A stretch of 64,000 bases of DNA. It comes from Streptomyces rishiriensis (GTDB lineage Bacteria; Actinomycetota; Actinomycetes; Streptomycetales; Streptomycetaceae). The notes under the pieces were generated by a model. It did no database searches. It saw nothing but the letters and a program-made list of their open reading frames with translations, and was not told where the DNA came from. Shown piece by piece: positions 18,148 through 25,921 of the stretch. Every line of letters begins with the position of its first letter. Position 1 is the first letter of the stretch. The DNA lies in assembly GCF_030815485.1 (NCBI RefSeq), contig NZ_JAUSWV010000002.1, positions 5,704,001 through 5,768,000 of the forward strand, in the 5' to 3' direction. Position numbers and translations under genes: made by a program.

Positions 18148-18647
18148 CCGCGCCCAGTACCTTCGGACTGAGCAGTGAAGCCCGAAACCTGCACTGGCTG
18201 TTGACCAACCTCGTGGAGGAGGTGCCCGGCATCCAGTCCGTCGCCGTCGTCTCCTCGGACGGCCTGCTCCTGCTGTCCTCGGACCCGGGCCGCAACCTCG
18301 AGGCCCGCGAGGCCCGCGAGGCGAAACCCTCCGGCCCGCGTGGCTCCTCCGCCGATCTCGCCACCATCGTCTCCGGCATCGGCAGCCTCACCATCGGCGC
18401 CGCCAAGCTGATGGCCTTCGGCGGGGTCAGGCACACCATGGTCGCCATGGACGAGGGCAGCCTCTTCGTCATGTCGATCAGCGACGGTTCGCTCCTCGGA
18501 GTGCACGGCTCCGCCGACTGCGACATGAGCGTGGTGGCCTATCACATGGCCCTCTTCGTCGGTCGTGCCGGACACGTCCTGACCCCCGAACTGCGCAGTG
18601 AGCTACGGCAGTCACTGGAGTCCGAGGAACCGGGGGGCCTGCGATGA
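18144..18647 (+). CDS. cvnB: Roadblock/LC7 protein CvnB
   Basis: A 167-aa roadblock/LC7-fold protein, the conservon component thought to regulate the small GTPase CvnD. It begins at TTG 18144, overlapping the CvnA stop (TTGA), with a strong GAGGAGG at 18130-18136. The fold signature is HWLLTNLVEEVPGIQSVAVVSSDGLLLLSSD, then IVSGIGSLTIGAAKLMAFGGVRHTMVAMDEG. A short Arg/Glu/Ala insert separates these parts. It is probably cytosolic and bound to the membrane complex through CvnA. Confidence 0.93.
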   Translation: MTAPSTFGLSSEARNLHWLLTNLVEEVPGIQSVAVVSSDGLLLLSSDPGRNLEAREAREAKPSGPRGSSADLATIVSGIGSLTIGAAKLMAFGGVRHTMVAMDEGSLFVMSISDGSLLGVHGSADCDMSVVAYHMALFVGRAGHVLTPELRSELRQSLESEEPGGLR

Positions 18648-19081
18648 GCGCCGTTCCGAAGCAGCCCCAGCGCGGCCGGCAGCAGCTGCCCGTGCGGGGC
18701 GGCGACCGCAAGCCGGCCCGGGTGCGCCCGTACTCGCTCACCGGTGGCCGTACCCGCTTCGGGCACGTCCTGCTGGTGGAGACCTTCGTGGCGGCCCTCG
18801 AAGCCCCCGAGGAACGCAAGGAACTGACCTTCGGGGGAGGATCCCTCAAGCCCACGGTCATGCCGGAACTGCGGGCCATCGTCGAACTGTGCCGCCGTAT
18901 GCGCACGGTGGCCGAGATCGCCGCGCTGCTGAAGATGCCGCTCGGCGTGGTCCGGGTGCTCCTCAGTGACCTCGCGGACCAGGGAAAGATCCGTGTGTAC
19001 GGCACCGGTACCGCTCACGGTACGGGCCGTCCCGACCGCGCTCTGCTGGAAAGGGTGCTGAGTGGACTCCGTCGTCTCTGA
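18644..19081 (+). CDS. cvnC: DUF742 protein CvnC
   Basis: A 145-aa conservon component of the DUF742 family. The ATG overlaps the cvnB stop (ATGA). The conserved block runs RVRPYSLTGGRTR, then VELCRRMRTVAEIAALLKMPLGVVRVLLSDLADQGKIRVY, a winged-helix-like module. Its biochemical role is undefined; it is always found between the roadblock protein and the GTPase. Confidence 0.93.
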   Translation: MSAVPKQPQRGRQQLPVRGGDRKPARVRPYSLTGGRTRFGHVLLVETFVAALEAPEERKELTFGGGSLKPTVMPELRAIVELCRRMRTVAEIAALLKMPLGVVRVLLSDLADQGKIRVYGTGTAHGTGRPDRALLERVLSGLRRL

Positions 19082-19706
19082 CGCCGCTCGTGGCGTCTCC
19101 CCCCTCGTCGAGGCCGAGCCCGACGAGCCCCTGCAGCCCTGGCAGACGGACCGCACCCGTGCCCCCATCGCCACGAAGATCGTGGTGGCGGGCGGTTTCG
19201 GCGTCGGCAAGACGACCCTCGTGGGCACCGTCTCGGAGATCGAGCCCCTCCAGACGGAGGCGCTGATGACCGAGGCCAGCGAGGAGACCGACGACCTCAC
19301 CGGGACCCCGGAGAAGGTCACCACCACGGTCGCCATGGACTACGGCCGGCTCACCCTCGACGACGACCTGGTGCTCTACCTGTTCGGTACGCCGGGCCAG
19401 CAGCGGTTCTGGTTCATGTGGGACGACCTGGTGCGTGGCGCGATCGGCGCGGTCGTACTGGCCGACACCCGCCGCCTGAAGGACTGCTTCCCGGCGCTGG
19501 ACTACTTCGAGAGCTGCGGGCTGCCGTACGTCGTCGCCGTCAACCACTTCGACGGCAGCGCGGTGTTCGAGCCGGCCGACGTGCGGGAGGCGCTGACGAT
19601 CCCCGCGCACATACCTGTCATGATCATGGATGCGCGGCGCCGGATCTCGGTGATCGAGACCCTCCTGGCCCTGGTGGGCCACGCGCTCGACGAAACCCCC
19701 GAGTAA
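19062..19706 (+). CDS. cvnD: Small Ras-like GTPase CvnD
   Basis: A 214-aa ATP/GTP-binding protein of the conservon. It begins at GTG 19062, overlapping cvnC by 20 bp. Walker A is GGFGVGKT (44-51). The switch region contains TPGQQRFWFMW, and the base-recognition motif is NHFD rather than canonical NKxD, as is usual in CvnD. It is thought to act as a membrane-associated molecular switch with CvnA-C, comparable to eukaryotic G-protein signalling. The next gene, an FAD monooxygenase 24 bp downstream, is probably its co-transcribed fifth partner. Confidence 0.94.
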   Translation: MDSVVSDAARGVSPLVEAEPDEPLQPWQTDRTRAPIATKIVVAGGFGVGKTTLVGTVSEIEPLQTEALMTEASEETDDLTGTPEKVTTTVAMDYGRLTLDDDLVLYLFGTPGQQRFWFMWDDLVRGAIGAVVLADTRRLKDCFPALDYFESCGLPYVVAVNHFDGSAVFEPADVREALTIPAHIPVMIMDARRRISVIETLLALVGHALDETPE

Positions 19707-19730
19707 GGCCCTTCAAGGAGAGTTCCCCGC

Positions 19731-20984
19731 ATGCGGAAGATACTCGTCGTCGGAGCCGGCCAGTCCGGTCTCCAGCTCGCCCTCGGCCTCCAGTCGCACG
19801 GGTACGAGGTCACCCTGATGTCGAACCGGACGGCGGACGAGATCCGCTCCGGCCGGGTCATGTCGACGCAGTGCATGTTCCACACCGCCCTCCAGCACGA
19901 GCGCGACCTCCAGCTGAACTTCTGGGAGCAGCAGGCCCCGAAGATCGGCGGGCTCGGCGTCTCGGTGGCGGCCCCCGGTTCGCACGACCCGGGCCCGACA
20001 CAGCGCGCGATCGACTGGCTGGGCAGGCTCGACGGGTACGCGCAGTCCGTCGACCAGCGGGTGAAGATGGCCGGCTGGATGGAGACGTTCGCCCAGCGCG
20101 GCGGCCAGCTGGTGATCCACGGCGCGGCGGTCTCCGACCTCGACTACTTCTCCCGCGCCTACGACCTGGTCCTGGTCTCCGCGGGCAAGGGCGAACTCGT
20201 CCAGATGTTCGGTCGCGACCCGGAGCGCTCCCCCTACAGCGAGCCGCAGCGCGCCCTCGCCGTCGCCTACGTGCACGGACTGGGCCCGCGCCCGGAGCAC
20301 CCGGACCTGGACGCCGTCCGCTGCAACCTGGTCCCCGGCGTCGGCGAACTGTTCGTCATGCCGACGCTCACCACGTCCGGCCGCGCGGACATCCTGTTCT
20401 GGGAGGGCATACCCGGCGGCCCGCTGGACGTCTTCAACGGCGTCAAGGACCCGGCGGAGCACCTCTCCCTGACCCTGGGGCTCATGGAGAAGTTCACGCC
20501 CTGGGAGTACGCGCGGGCCACCAAGGTCGAACTGACCGACGCGGGAGGCACCCTGGCGGGCCGCTACGCGCCCACCGTCCGCAACCCCGTCGGCCGCCTC
20601 CCCGGCGGCGGCCTGGTGCTCGGCGTCGCCGACGTCGTCGTCGCCAACGACCCGATCACCGGTCAGGGCTCCAACTCGGCGTCCAAGTGCGCGGCCGCCT
20701 ACCTCTCCTCGATCCTCGAGCGCGGCGAGAAGGAGTTCGACGAGGAGTGGATGCGCGCCACCTTCGACCGGTACTGGGACACCGCCCGGCACGTCACCAA
20801 GTGGACCAACGCCATGCTGGCCCCGCCGCCGGAGCACATCGTCAATCTGCTGGGCGCGGCCGGCCAGCTGCCCCCCGTGGCTGATCGTTTCGCCAACGCC
20901 TTCAACGACCCGGCCGACTTCGAGAACTTCTTCTACGAGCCGGAGAAGACGGGGGCCTATCTGGCCTCGGTGACTGGAGCCTGA
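19731..20984 (+). CDS. FAD-dependent styrene/indole-monooxygenase-like protein; 3' end replaced by the integrative element
   Basis: A 417-aa flavoprotein of the StyA/indole monooxygenase group. The N-terminal FAD fold has GAGQSG at 8-13 (VVGAGQSGLQLALGLQ). The later QGSNSASKCA segment is the second FAD-contact region. As the fifth gene of a conservon it occupies the slot where other conservons carry a P450, so it may be the effector. The last 11 codons (after 20950) belong to the integrative element: they encode TGAYLASVTGA. The displaced chromosomal end at 40147-40180 encodes TAAYLGSVAGA. The element thus restores an almost identical C-terminus. Reduced-flavin supply and the substrate are unknown. 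Confidence 0.88.
   Translation: MRKILVVGAGQSGLQLALGLQSHGYEVTLMSNRTADEIRSGRVMSTQCMFHTALQHERDLQLNFWEQQAPKIGGLGVSVAAPGSHDPGPTQRAIDWLGRLDGYAQSVDQRVKMAGWMETFAQRGGQLVIHGAAVSDLDYFSRAYDLVLVSAGKGELVQMFGRDPERSPYSEPQRALAVAYVHGLGPRPEHPDLDAVRCNLVPGVGELFVMPTLTTSGRADILFWEGIPGGPLDVFNGVKDPAEHLSLTLGLMEKFTPWEYARATKVELTDAGGTLAGRYAPTVRNPVGRLPGGGLVLGVADVVVANDPITGQGSNSASKCAAAYLSSILERGEKEFDEEWMRATFDRYWDTARHVTKWTNAMLAPPPEHIVNLLGAAGQLPPVADRFANAFNDPADFENFFYEPEKTGAYLASVTGA
20936..20950 (+). other. attL core
   Basis: cgagccggagaagac, identical to 40132-40146. Both copies are preceded by cttct plus one variable base. It lies inside the codons for E-P-E-K-T near the monooxygenase C-terminus. Sequence to the left is chromosome, to the right element. 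Confidence 0.85.
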
Positions 20985-21049
20985 CAGTCTCCTGACCAGC
21001 ACCTTGACGGCCGTCGTTGGTCGTTGTTGGTCGTTGCGGGCCGCCCTCG

Positions 21050-21068
21050 GACGGCCCACAGACGGCCC
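21050..21068 (+). repeat. 19-bp direct repeat, left copy
   Basis: gacggcccacagacggccc, identical to 40039-40057 at the other end of the element and in the same orientation. It starts 100 bp inside the attL core and may be an integrase or Xis arm site. Confidence 0.6.
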
Positions 21069-21093
21069 GGCGTCACCAATCAAACACGAGATC

Positions 21094-21124
21094 AGAGCCC
21101 CCGGACACTGTGTCCGGGGGCTCT
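21094..21124 (+). terminator. Terminator after the restored monooxygenase gene
   Basis: A 14-bp perfect stem (21094-21107 with 21111-21124) and a tiny loop are followed by a T-rich run (tttgctttg). It ends the conservon transcript and is itself element DNA. Confidence 0.85.
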
Positions 21125-21555
21125 TTGCTTTGAGCCGGCCAGGTGGGTAGTGGTGTGGTCGAGGTGAGTAACTCGCTTGGCAGGTTTGTCTGGGCTGGTC
21201 AGGGGGTGATCCGGATGCGTTCGCCGGGGTTCATTCCCGTACAAACGCTGTGTCGGCCCGGGGCAGGCTGAACGGCCCTGGACGGCCGCTTACGGCAATG
21301 AACGAGACGGAAACTGAGACGGACGCGGTGTACTCAGGGAAGCCGAGTACAGCATCCGGTACGTCGGGGTCGGCGACTATGTCAACGCTCATCCACGTGA
21401 ACCACGACCCGTTCCACTGGCCTTAGTTCGCGTGGGCGGGCTGCGTACAGGCTCGCAAGGATGCGGAACCGCGAGACGGTATACGGCCGTTCGGCTGCCG
21501 CGATACGAAGTGCAGTTCTGAGCATGCTGTCATAGCCGGACCGTAGGCTTCAGCC

Positions 21556-22614
21556 ATGGAAAAGGGAGCCATCTCGCGAGACGACGTTCTACAGACCATG
21601 CAGGAGTACGACGAGCTGGGGGGACCGGCGTTCCTCAGCCTGTACGGCTTCAAAGAGGCCAGGAAGTTCCTCATCCTGCACGATGGCAAGGAGTACGATT
21701 CCAAGGCCATCGCGGCCGTAGCTCACAAGCACCAGCACGGCAGGCCCCTCACCTGGAAAGAGCTAAGTGGAGGTGTAGGCCACGCTGTTGACTGGCTCAA
21801 GCGCGAAGGGTTCAGGATCGGTGTATCGCGCAGCCCGAAGTGGACGCGCGACGAACTGATCCTCGCTTGTGACGTCGTCGCGCGGAACGACTGGCACGGC
21901 TTGTCTGCCTCTGACCCGCGCATCGGGGAGCTGTCCGAACTCCTTCAACTTCTGGGCGCCTATCCTCCGGAGGAGCGCGCAGCTGAGTACCGCAACTGCA
22001 ACGGTGCCGCCTTCAAGACGCTCAACATTGCCAGCTTCCACCCCGACTACCAGGGCACCCCGACGAACGGCGGGCAGCTGGACCGTGAGGTGTTGCACGA
22101 GTTTCTTGAGCGCCCGGCGGAGATGGCGCGGGCCGCGGCACTGCTGCGCGAGGGGTTGCGCTCCGGGACTCTTCAGCCCGTGCTGCCCGAGAATGACGAC
22201 ACCGATGACGATGAGGTCAGCGCACCGGAGGGGCGTGTGCTGTACCGCCGCCACCGCACACGCGAACGGAACAAGGCGCTCCGTGCGAAGAAGATCGCTG
22301 CTGTCCTCAAAAAGGGCGGCATCCTGGCCTGCGAAGTGTGTGACTTCGACTTCAGCGCGGTCTACGGCGAGCGCGGGCAGGGCTACATCGAGTGCCATCA
22401 CGTGGTGCCGCTCCATGAGGCAGGGGAAGGCACGACAAAGCTGGCAGACCTCGCCCTGATCTGCTCGAACTGCCACCGCATGATTCACCGCTGCGCGCCG
22501 TGGCCCACGCCGGCAGAACTGCGTGCGTTGGTGCAGGAGCATGCCCGGGTTATGCCAGCGGCGGTGCCGAGGCCGCGGCTGGAGGCGGCCGACACGCGCC
22601 CCCTTACCGCCTGA
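21556..22614 (+). CDS. ScoMcrA-like HNH endonuclease (putative type IV restriction enzyme)
   Basis: A 352-aa protein whose first 80 residues (DDVLQTMQEYDELGGPAFL..YGFKEARKFLILHDGKEYDSKAI) match the N-terminal head domain seen in ScoMcrA, a Streptomyces enzyme that cuts modified DNA. The C-terminal HNH domain is complete: zinc pairs C259/C262 and C303/C306, and catalytic ECHHVVPLHEAG with H281-H282, then CHRMIH. A central acidic linker (DDTDDDE) separates the halves. I see no SRA or clear modification-reading domain, so the target is uncertain. A terminator follows. Confidence 0.82.
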   Translation: MEKGAISRDDVLQTMQEYDELGGPAFLSLYGFKEARKFLILHDGKEYDSKAIAAVAHKHQHGRPLTWKELSGGVGHAVDWLKREGFRIGVSRSPKWTRDELILACDVVARNDWHGLSASDPRIGELSELLQLLGAYPPEERAAEYRNCNGAAFKTLNIASFHPDYQGTPTNGGQLDREVLHEFLERPAEMARAAALLREGLRSGTLQPVLPENDDTDDDEVSAPEGRVLYRRHRTRERNKALRAKKIAAVLKKGGILACEVCDFDFSAVYGERGQGYIECHHVVPLHEAGEGTTKLADLALICSNCHRMIHRCAPWPTPAELRALVQEHARVMPAAVPRPRLEAADTRPLTA

Positions 22615-22679
22615 GCGATGTCCAGCATGCGTTCCTTCCCCCGGCGGACGGGGTCCGGCCGCGAACAGACGGACTAACG

Positions 22680-22709
22680 CCAGAGTGCCGGACCACGCCG
22701 GCACTCTGG
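22680..22709 (+). terminator. Terminator after the HNH gene
   Basis: A 12-bp perfect stem (22680-22691 with 22698-22709) and 6-nt loop, between the HNH gene and the convergent HEPN-motif gene. Confidence 0.75.
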
Positions 22710-22902
22710 GCTGGTGGAACTCGCTAGGGGGCGCCCCCCAACACGCTTTCCAACTGTGCGTAGGGCCGTACGGGGGCGTTCGCAGGGGTTCGTGGGGCAG
22801 GTCAGAGGGGTGTGCGTACGGTGGTGAACTGTGGCGTCCGTCGGCGCACTGGACAAAGACCAGGACAATGATCGGTGCTGAACGGGACGGCCCGCCAGAG
22901 GA

Positions 22903-24216
22903 CTAAAGAACCTTGCCGCGTGCAATGACAATCTGTTCGGCCGCAAAACGCATTAGAGGAATCTCGCGAGCAAGCTCTTCATCGTGGGCGAACGGTGCAT
23001 ATTTTGGCAACTCGCCTTCCTTGGCGTGCACCAGGGCATTCCTGACCTTGTAAATTCTCTTTGCGATTGCGTCTCGCACTCCCTCTTCGTCATGCATTCG
23101 AATATTTACTTTGCTCGCGCCGGCAAAGGGGACATCGTTATTGGCATAGTAGTCGATCAGGCTGGAGTCGTAGGCGTCTAGATCGGCTACTAGGCGAGGA
23201 ATGTTAACGAATCGATTGAGTGCCAGTTGTAGCGCTCTCTGCTCGTTCACTCCGCCCTCATCCTTGACTTGACGCTGTACTTTGGTGACGATTCGGATGA
23301 TGGACTGGATATCCTTGTTTCGGCGTGCAGAGAAAGATGGATCGATGATTCCCGATCGAACCTGGTTCACCAAATCTTCGTTGAATACTTTCTCAAAAAA
23401 GTGCTCGGCGATGTGATAGTAGGATAGATATTCCAGTAGCGGGATTTCTGCGGCTACGCCCATGAGGTAGTGGTGCACCAAGTCTGCATCGTAGGTTTGC
23501 CTAGGGCCGTCAAACGAACCGTTTTGATTCCTCCGCACGCGTTGGATGGACTGAGTTCGAAACATTGGCTCTAGGCCGATGCGGGCTGCCGCATCCGTAT
23601 TGTAGGCGGCATGGAATAGGAACGAGTTGGCAAGAGTCTCGAAGTCTGAATGGCTTTTGGCGGCAGTGATTCGCAATGTGGTAGCGCGCAGGCCCTCGGC
23701 AACCACGTCAAACAGTGAGGCCGTCTCTGCGGTTGAACGGTTTGCCGAGATTCGGTCAATGCCTAGTGCTGCCGCCCGGCGCATGATTGCTCTTTGCCTC
23801 ACGGATGCCGCAGGTGTCGCGGAAACAGAATTTTGGGTAGCAGCGCACAGTAGATAGGCGGCAAATTCTCGGGAGGGTCTGCCGACCTTGAAAGTTACGG
23901 GATTTTCACCCTGCCCTGGGAATGTTGTATCGTCGAAAATTCTGTCAAATGCACTAAATGGGCTAAGTGAGACTAGAGAAAATTCCGCTTCACTTTCCCA
24001 CTGAAAAGAGCTCTCGGTCTTTGATTTCGCCTGATTGAGGCGAGTGATCATTCCGGCGATTTCTGTACTGTCTGCGCCATTGATTGATTTTCCGTCGGAT
24101 AGTCGGATGGGGTCTCGGAGGATGAAGTCGCCGCCTACGTTTCCGGGAGCGGCAAGGAATACTCGCCTGAGCCCGCCCAGAATGGATCTTTCGTCGACTT
24201 TTGGGTGTGCGTTCAT
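22903..24216 (-). CDS. Low-GC protein with C-terminal HEPN-type RNxxxH motif
   Basis: A 437-aa protein I cannot name. Its base composition is near 50 percent GC against about 72 percent around it, with A/T-ending codons throughout, so it is a recent arrival. It has no signal peptide, membrane helix or P-loop. The C-terminal segment KRIYKVRNALVHAKEGE contains RNALVH (392-397), the RNxxxH motif of HEPN nucleases, in the expected amphipathic helix. The rest is mostly predicted-helical with no known motif. It sits alone between the HNH nuclease and the element's regulators, a typical defence-cargo position. An abortive-infection RNase is plausible; a non-catalytic HEPN-like fold is the alternative. 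Confidence 0.6.
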   Translation of the reverse strand: MNAHPKVDERSILGGLRRVFLAAPGNVGGDFILRDPIRLSDGKSINGADSTEIAGMITRLNQAKSKTESSFQWESEAEFSLVSLSPFSAFDRIFDDTTFPGQGENPVTFKVGRPSREFAAYLLCAATQNSVSATPAASVRQRAIMRRAAALGIDRISANRSTAETASLFDVVAEGLRATTLRITAAKSHSDFETLANSFLFHAAYNTDAAARIGLEPMFRTQSIQRVRRNQNGSFDGPRQTYDADLVHHYLMGVAAEIPLLEYLSYYHIAEHFFEKVFNEDLVNQVRSGIIDPSFSARRNKDIQSIIRIVTKVQRQVKDEGGVNEQRALQLALNRFVNIPRLVADLDAYDSSLIDYYANNDVPFAGASKVNIRMHDEEGVRDAIAKRIYKVRNALVHAKEGELPKYAPFAHDEELAREIPLMRFAAEQIVIARGKVL

Positions 24217-24356
24217 GTCCGTCCTTTATGCCTGGAGAAGTATCGTCATGCAGGCGCTCTTCCGAATTCCCTGTAGAAGCATTCTGGCTGGCGAAAGCGC
24301 GGCGTGCAGCAGGTTAGGGAAAGTCGAACGCGGTGCGTATGATGGTGGGTTGCTCT

Positions 24357-24385
24357 GGGCGTATCGACTGCGTGAGAGTACGCCC
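24357..24385. promoter_or_regulatory. Inverted repeat upstream of the GntR gene (candidate operator)
   Basis: GGGCGTA-N15-TACGCCC, perfect 7-bp arms, lies 48-76 bp before the GntR start codon. A TATGAT -10-like hexamer is just upstream (24338-24343). It could be an autoregulatory operator. Confidence 0.45.
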
Positions 24386-24432
24386 GTGGGATCCTTGGTA
24401 GTGAGCGACGGAGCAACGCGAGAGGAGTCGAA

Positions 24433-24879
24433 GTGCCGGAGGCCAGTCCGCGCGGGACCTACCTGGTCATTGCGGAGATGCTGCGCAACGAGATTCAGGC
24501 GGAGCAAGGCAGCGACACTCTGCCGTCAGAGGCCGACCTGATGGACTCGCACAGCGTCTCCCGGAACACGATCCGACGTGCGCTCAAGGTTCTTGAAGCT
24601 GACGGGGTTGTCGAGTCTGCTCCCGGCATTGGGTGGCGCGTGGTCCGGGGAGGCGATCGGCGGTCTCTCGCGGAGCGCATGACGGACGTGGTCAAAGAGG
24701 ACTCACTCTCAGTGGGAGACGTGTACCCGTCCGAAGCGAAGCTGTGTGAGCGGTTCGGCGCTTCCCGGACCGCCGTGCGTCGTGTTCTGGCGCAGATGGA
24801 GGGAAACGGTCTGCTTGCCACTGTGCATGGCAAGGGTCGCACCGTGCGCGCTCTCCCGACTCCCGCCACCCGGCCGTAG
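24433..24879 (+). CDS. GntR-type regulator with two tandem winged helices (KorSA/TraR-like)
   Basis: A 148-aa protein from GTG 24433, with GAGAGGAG upstream. It consists of two consecutive GntR winged-helix domains: residues about 5-65 (LPSEADLMDSHSVSRNTIRRALKVLEADGVVES) and 75-140 (YPSEAKLCERFGASRTAVRRVLAQMEGNGLLAT). There is no UTRA or other effector domain. GntR repressors such as KorSA of pSAM2 hold AICE transfer genes silent, and this position fits that role. The lack of a ligand domain and the duplicated DNA-binding unit are unusual. A perfect inverted repeat lies upstream. The HD gene follows after 11 bp, so the two are probably co-transcribed. Confidence 0.85.
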   Translation: MPEASPRGTYLVIAEMLRNEIQAEQGSDTLPSEADLMDSHSVSRNTIRRALKVLEADGVVESAPGIGWRVVRGGDRRSLAERMTDVVKEDSLSVGDVYPSEAKLCERFGASRTAVRRVLAQMEGNGLLATVHGKGRTVRALPTPATRP

Positions 24880-24890
24880 TCTTGGCCGTC

Positions 24891-25460
24891 ATGGGACTGA
24901 CTGAGTGGGCGTACACGCTCTCTGAATCGCTGCTTTCCGATCCGCTCCCGCGCCGGTGGGCACACTCACTTGGGGTCGCCAAGCGTGCTCGCTCCCTGAG
25001 TCCGATCCTGGGACGCGATGCGGAGTTGCTGGAAGCCGCCGCCGTGCTGCATGACATCGGCTACTCACCGGCCATCGCCACCACGGGCTTCCACCCCTTG
25101 GACGGCGCACGGTTCCTCAGAGATCAGGAAGGCGCGGACGAACGGGTTGTTCGTCTTGTGGCGCATCACTCCTGTGCCTTGTTGGAAGCGGAGGAACGGG
25201 GACTTCGACCGGAGCTGGAGGGCGAGTTCGCCCTAGAGCGCCCTGACCTGGTCGACGCCTTGCTCTACTGCGACATGACGACGACGCCGGACGGGACACA
25301 GACGACGCCGGCTGAGCGGCTGGATGAGATCGTGCAGCGATACGGCCCGGACACGATCGTCGGCCGCTTCATTCAACGAGCGGCCCCCGAGATCCATGCA
25401 GCGTCGAAGCGTGTCGGGGGACGGATGGCGGAAGCCTCCGTTGGTGGTCAGCCGATGTAG
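24891..25460 (+). CDS. HD-domain phosphohydrolase
   Basis: A 189-aa protein starting at ATG 24891 (an earlier TTG at 24882 is possible). HD signatures are clear: RRWAHSLGVAKRA, AAVLHDIGYSP (the HD pair), HPLDGARFL, VAHHSC and a late YCDMTT. Small HD proteins of this kind, encoded beside the GntR regulator, are common on Streptomyces integrative elements. They are expected to hydrolyse a nucleotide or cyclic nucleotide, but the substrate is unknown. Its 3' end overlaps the convergent NUDIX gene by 13 bp. Confidence 0.85.
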   Translation: MGLTEWAYTLSESLLSDPLPRRWAHSLGVAKRARSLSPILGRDAELLEAAAVLHDIGYSPAIATTGFHPLDGARFLRDQEGADERVVRLVAHHSCALLEAEERGLRPELEGEFALERPDLVDALLYCDMTTTPDGTQTTPAERLDEIVQRYGPDTIVGRFIQRAAPEIHAASKRVGGRMAEASVGGQPM

Positions 25461-25921
25461 GGCTCTCGCCGCGCGTCATCGAGACCGTGCCGGATACGCA
25501 GCATCATCGAAGGGTGGATGTCCAGCCCGTCAAGGTCCGCCGGATCAATCCAGCGGACCTCTTTCGATTCGCTGCTTGTGCGCAGGGTCCCGCCGACTGG
25601 ATGGGCCCGGAAGCAGATGGAGAACTGCTGCCGGACCTCGCCGTCGTCGTACGCCAACACGTGTTGAGGGTCGGTGTAGAGCCCGGCGATGTTGTCGACC
25701 TCAACGTCGATACCGGTCTCTTCCAGGACCTCACGAACGACCGTGTCTGCGATGCGCTCGCCGATGTCATGGCCACCGCCCGGCAGTGCCCACAGATCGT
25801 TGTCCGTCTTGTGGATGAGCAGCAAACGCCCCGCGTCGTCTCGGACGACCGCAGTGACCGAAGGCACCACCGAGTTGGCCTGAGGGGCGTTCGGGTCGCG
25901 GAAGTAGTCGATGCGGCTCAT
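25448..25921 (-). CDS. pif: NUDIX hydrolase, Pif-like
   Basis: A 157-aa NUDIX protein starting at ATG 25921, which overlaps the XRE stop (ATGA). The Nudix box is complete: GGGHDIGERIADTVVREVLEETGI (only its key G, E, REVLEE and G positions matter). In pSAM2 the Nudix protein Pif gives transfer immunity, blocking redundant conjugation between cells that already carry the element. Synteny with a regulator supports the same role, but general nucleotide-diphosphate hydrolysis is equally consistent with the sequence. The gene symbol is by analogy. Confidence 0.8.
   Translation of the reverse strand: MSRIDYFRDPNAPQANSVVPSVTAVVRDDAGRLLLIHKTDNDLWALPGGGHDIGERIADTVVREVLEETGIDVEVDNIAGLYTDPQHVLAYDDGEVRQQFSICFRAHPVGGTLRTSSESKEVRWIDPADLDGLDIHPSMMLRIRHGLDDARREPYIG

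Larger units (their letters stand above)
20985..21555. other. Non-coding left end of the element
   Basis: A 571-bp stretch between the restored monooxygenase stop and the first cargo gene. It contains direct repeats of tcgttgg (21013-21036), the 19-bp repeat shared with the int end, and a strong terminator. From 21125 to 21555 I see no gene or clear structure. Confidence 0.6.

Noticed and set aside
20936..20990. tRNA gene as the element's attachment site.
   Set aside because: No cloverleaf or tRNA sequence at either boundary; the repeat lies in the 3' end of the FAD monooxygenase gene.
21125..21555. Possible small genes in the left non-coding end of the element.
   Set aside because: Short frames lack ribosome sites, domains and codon bias.
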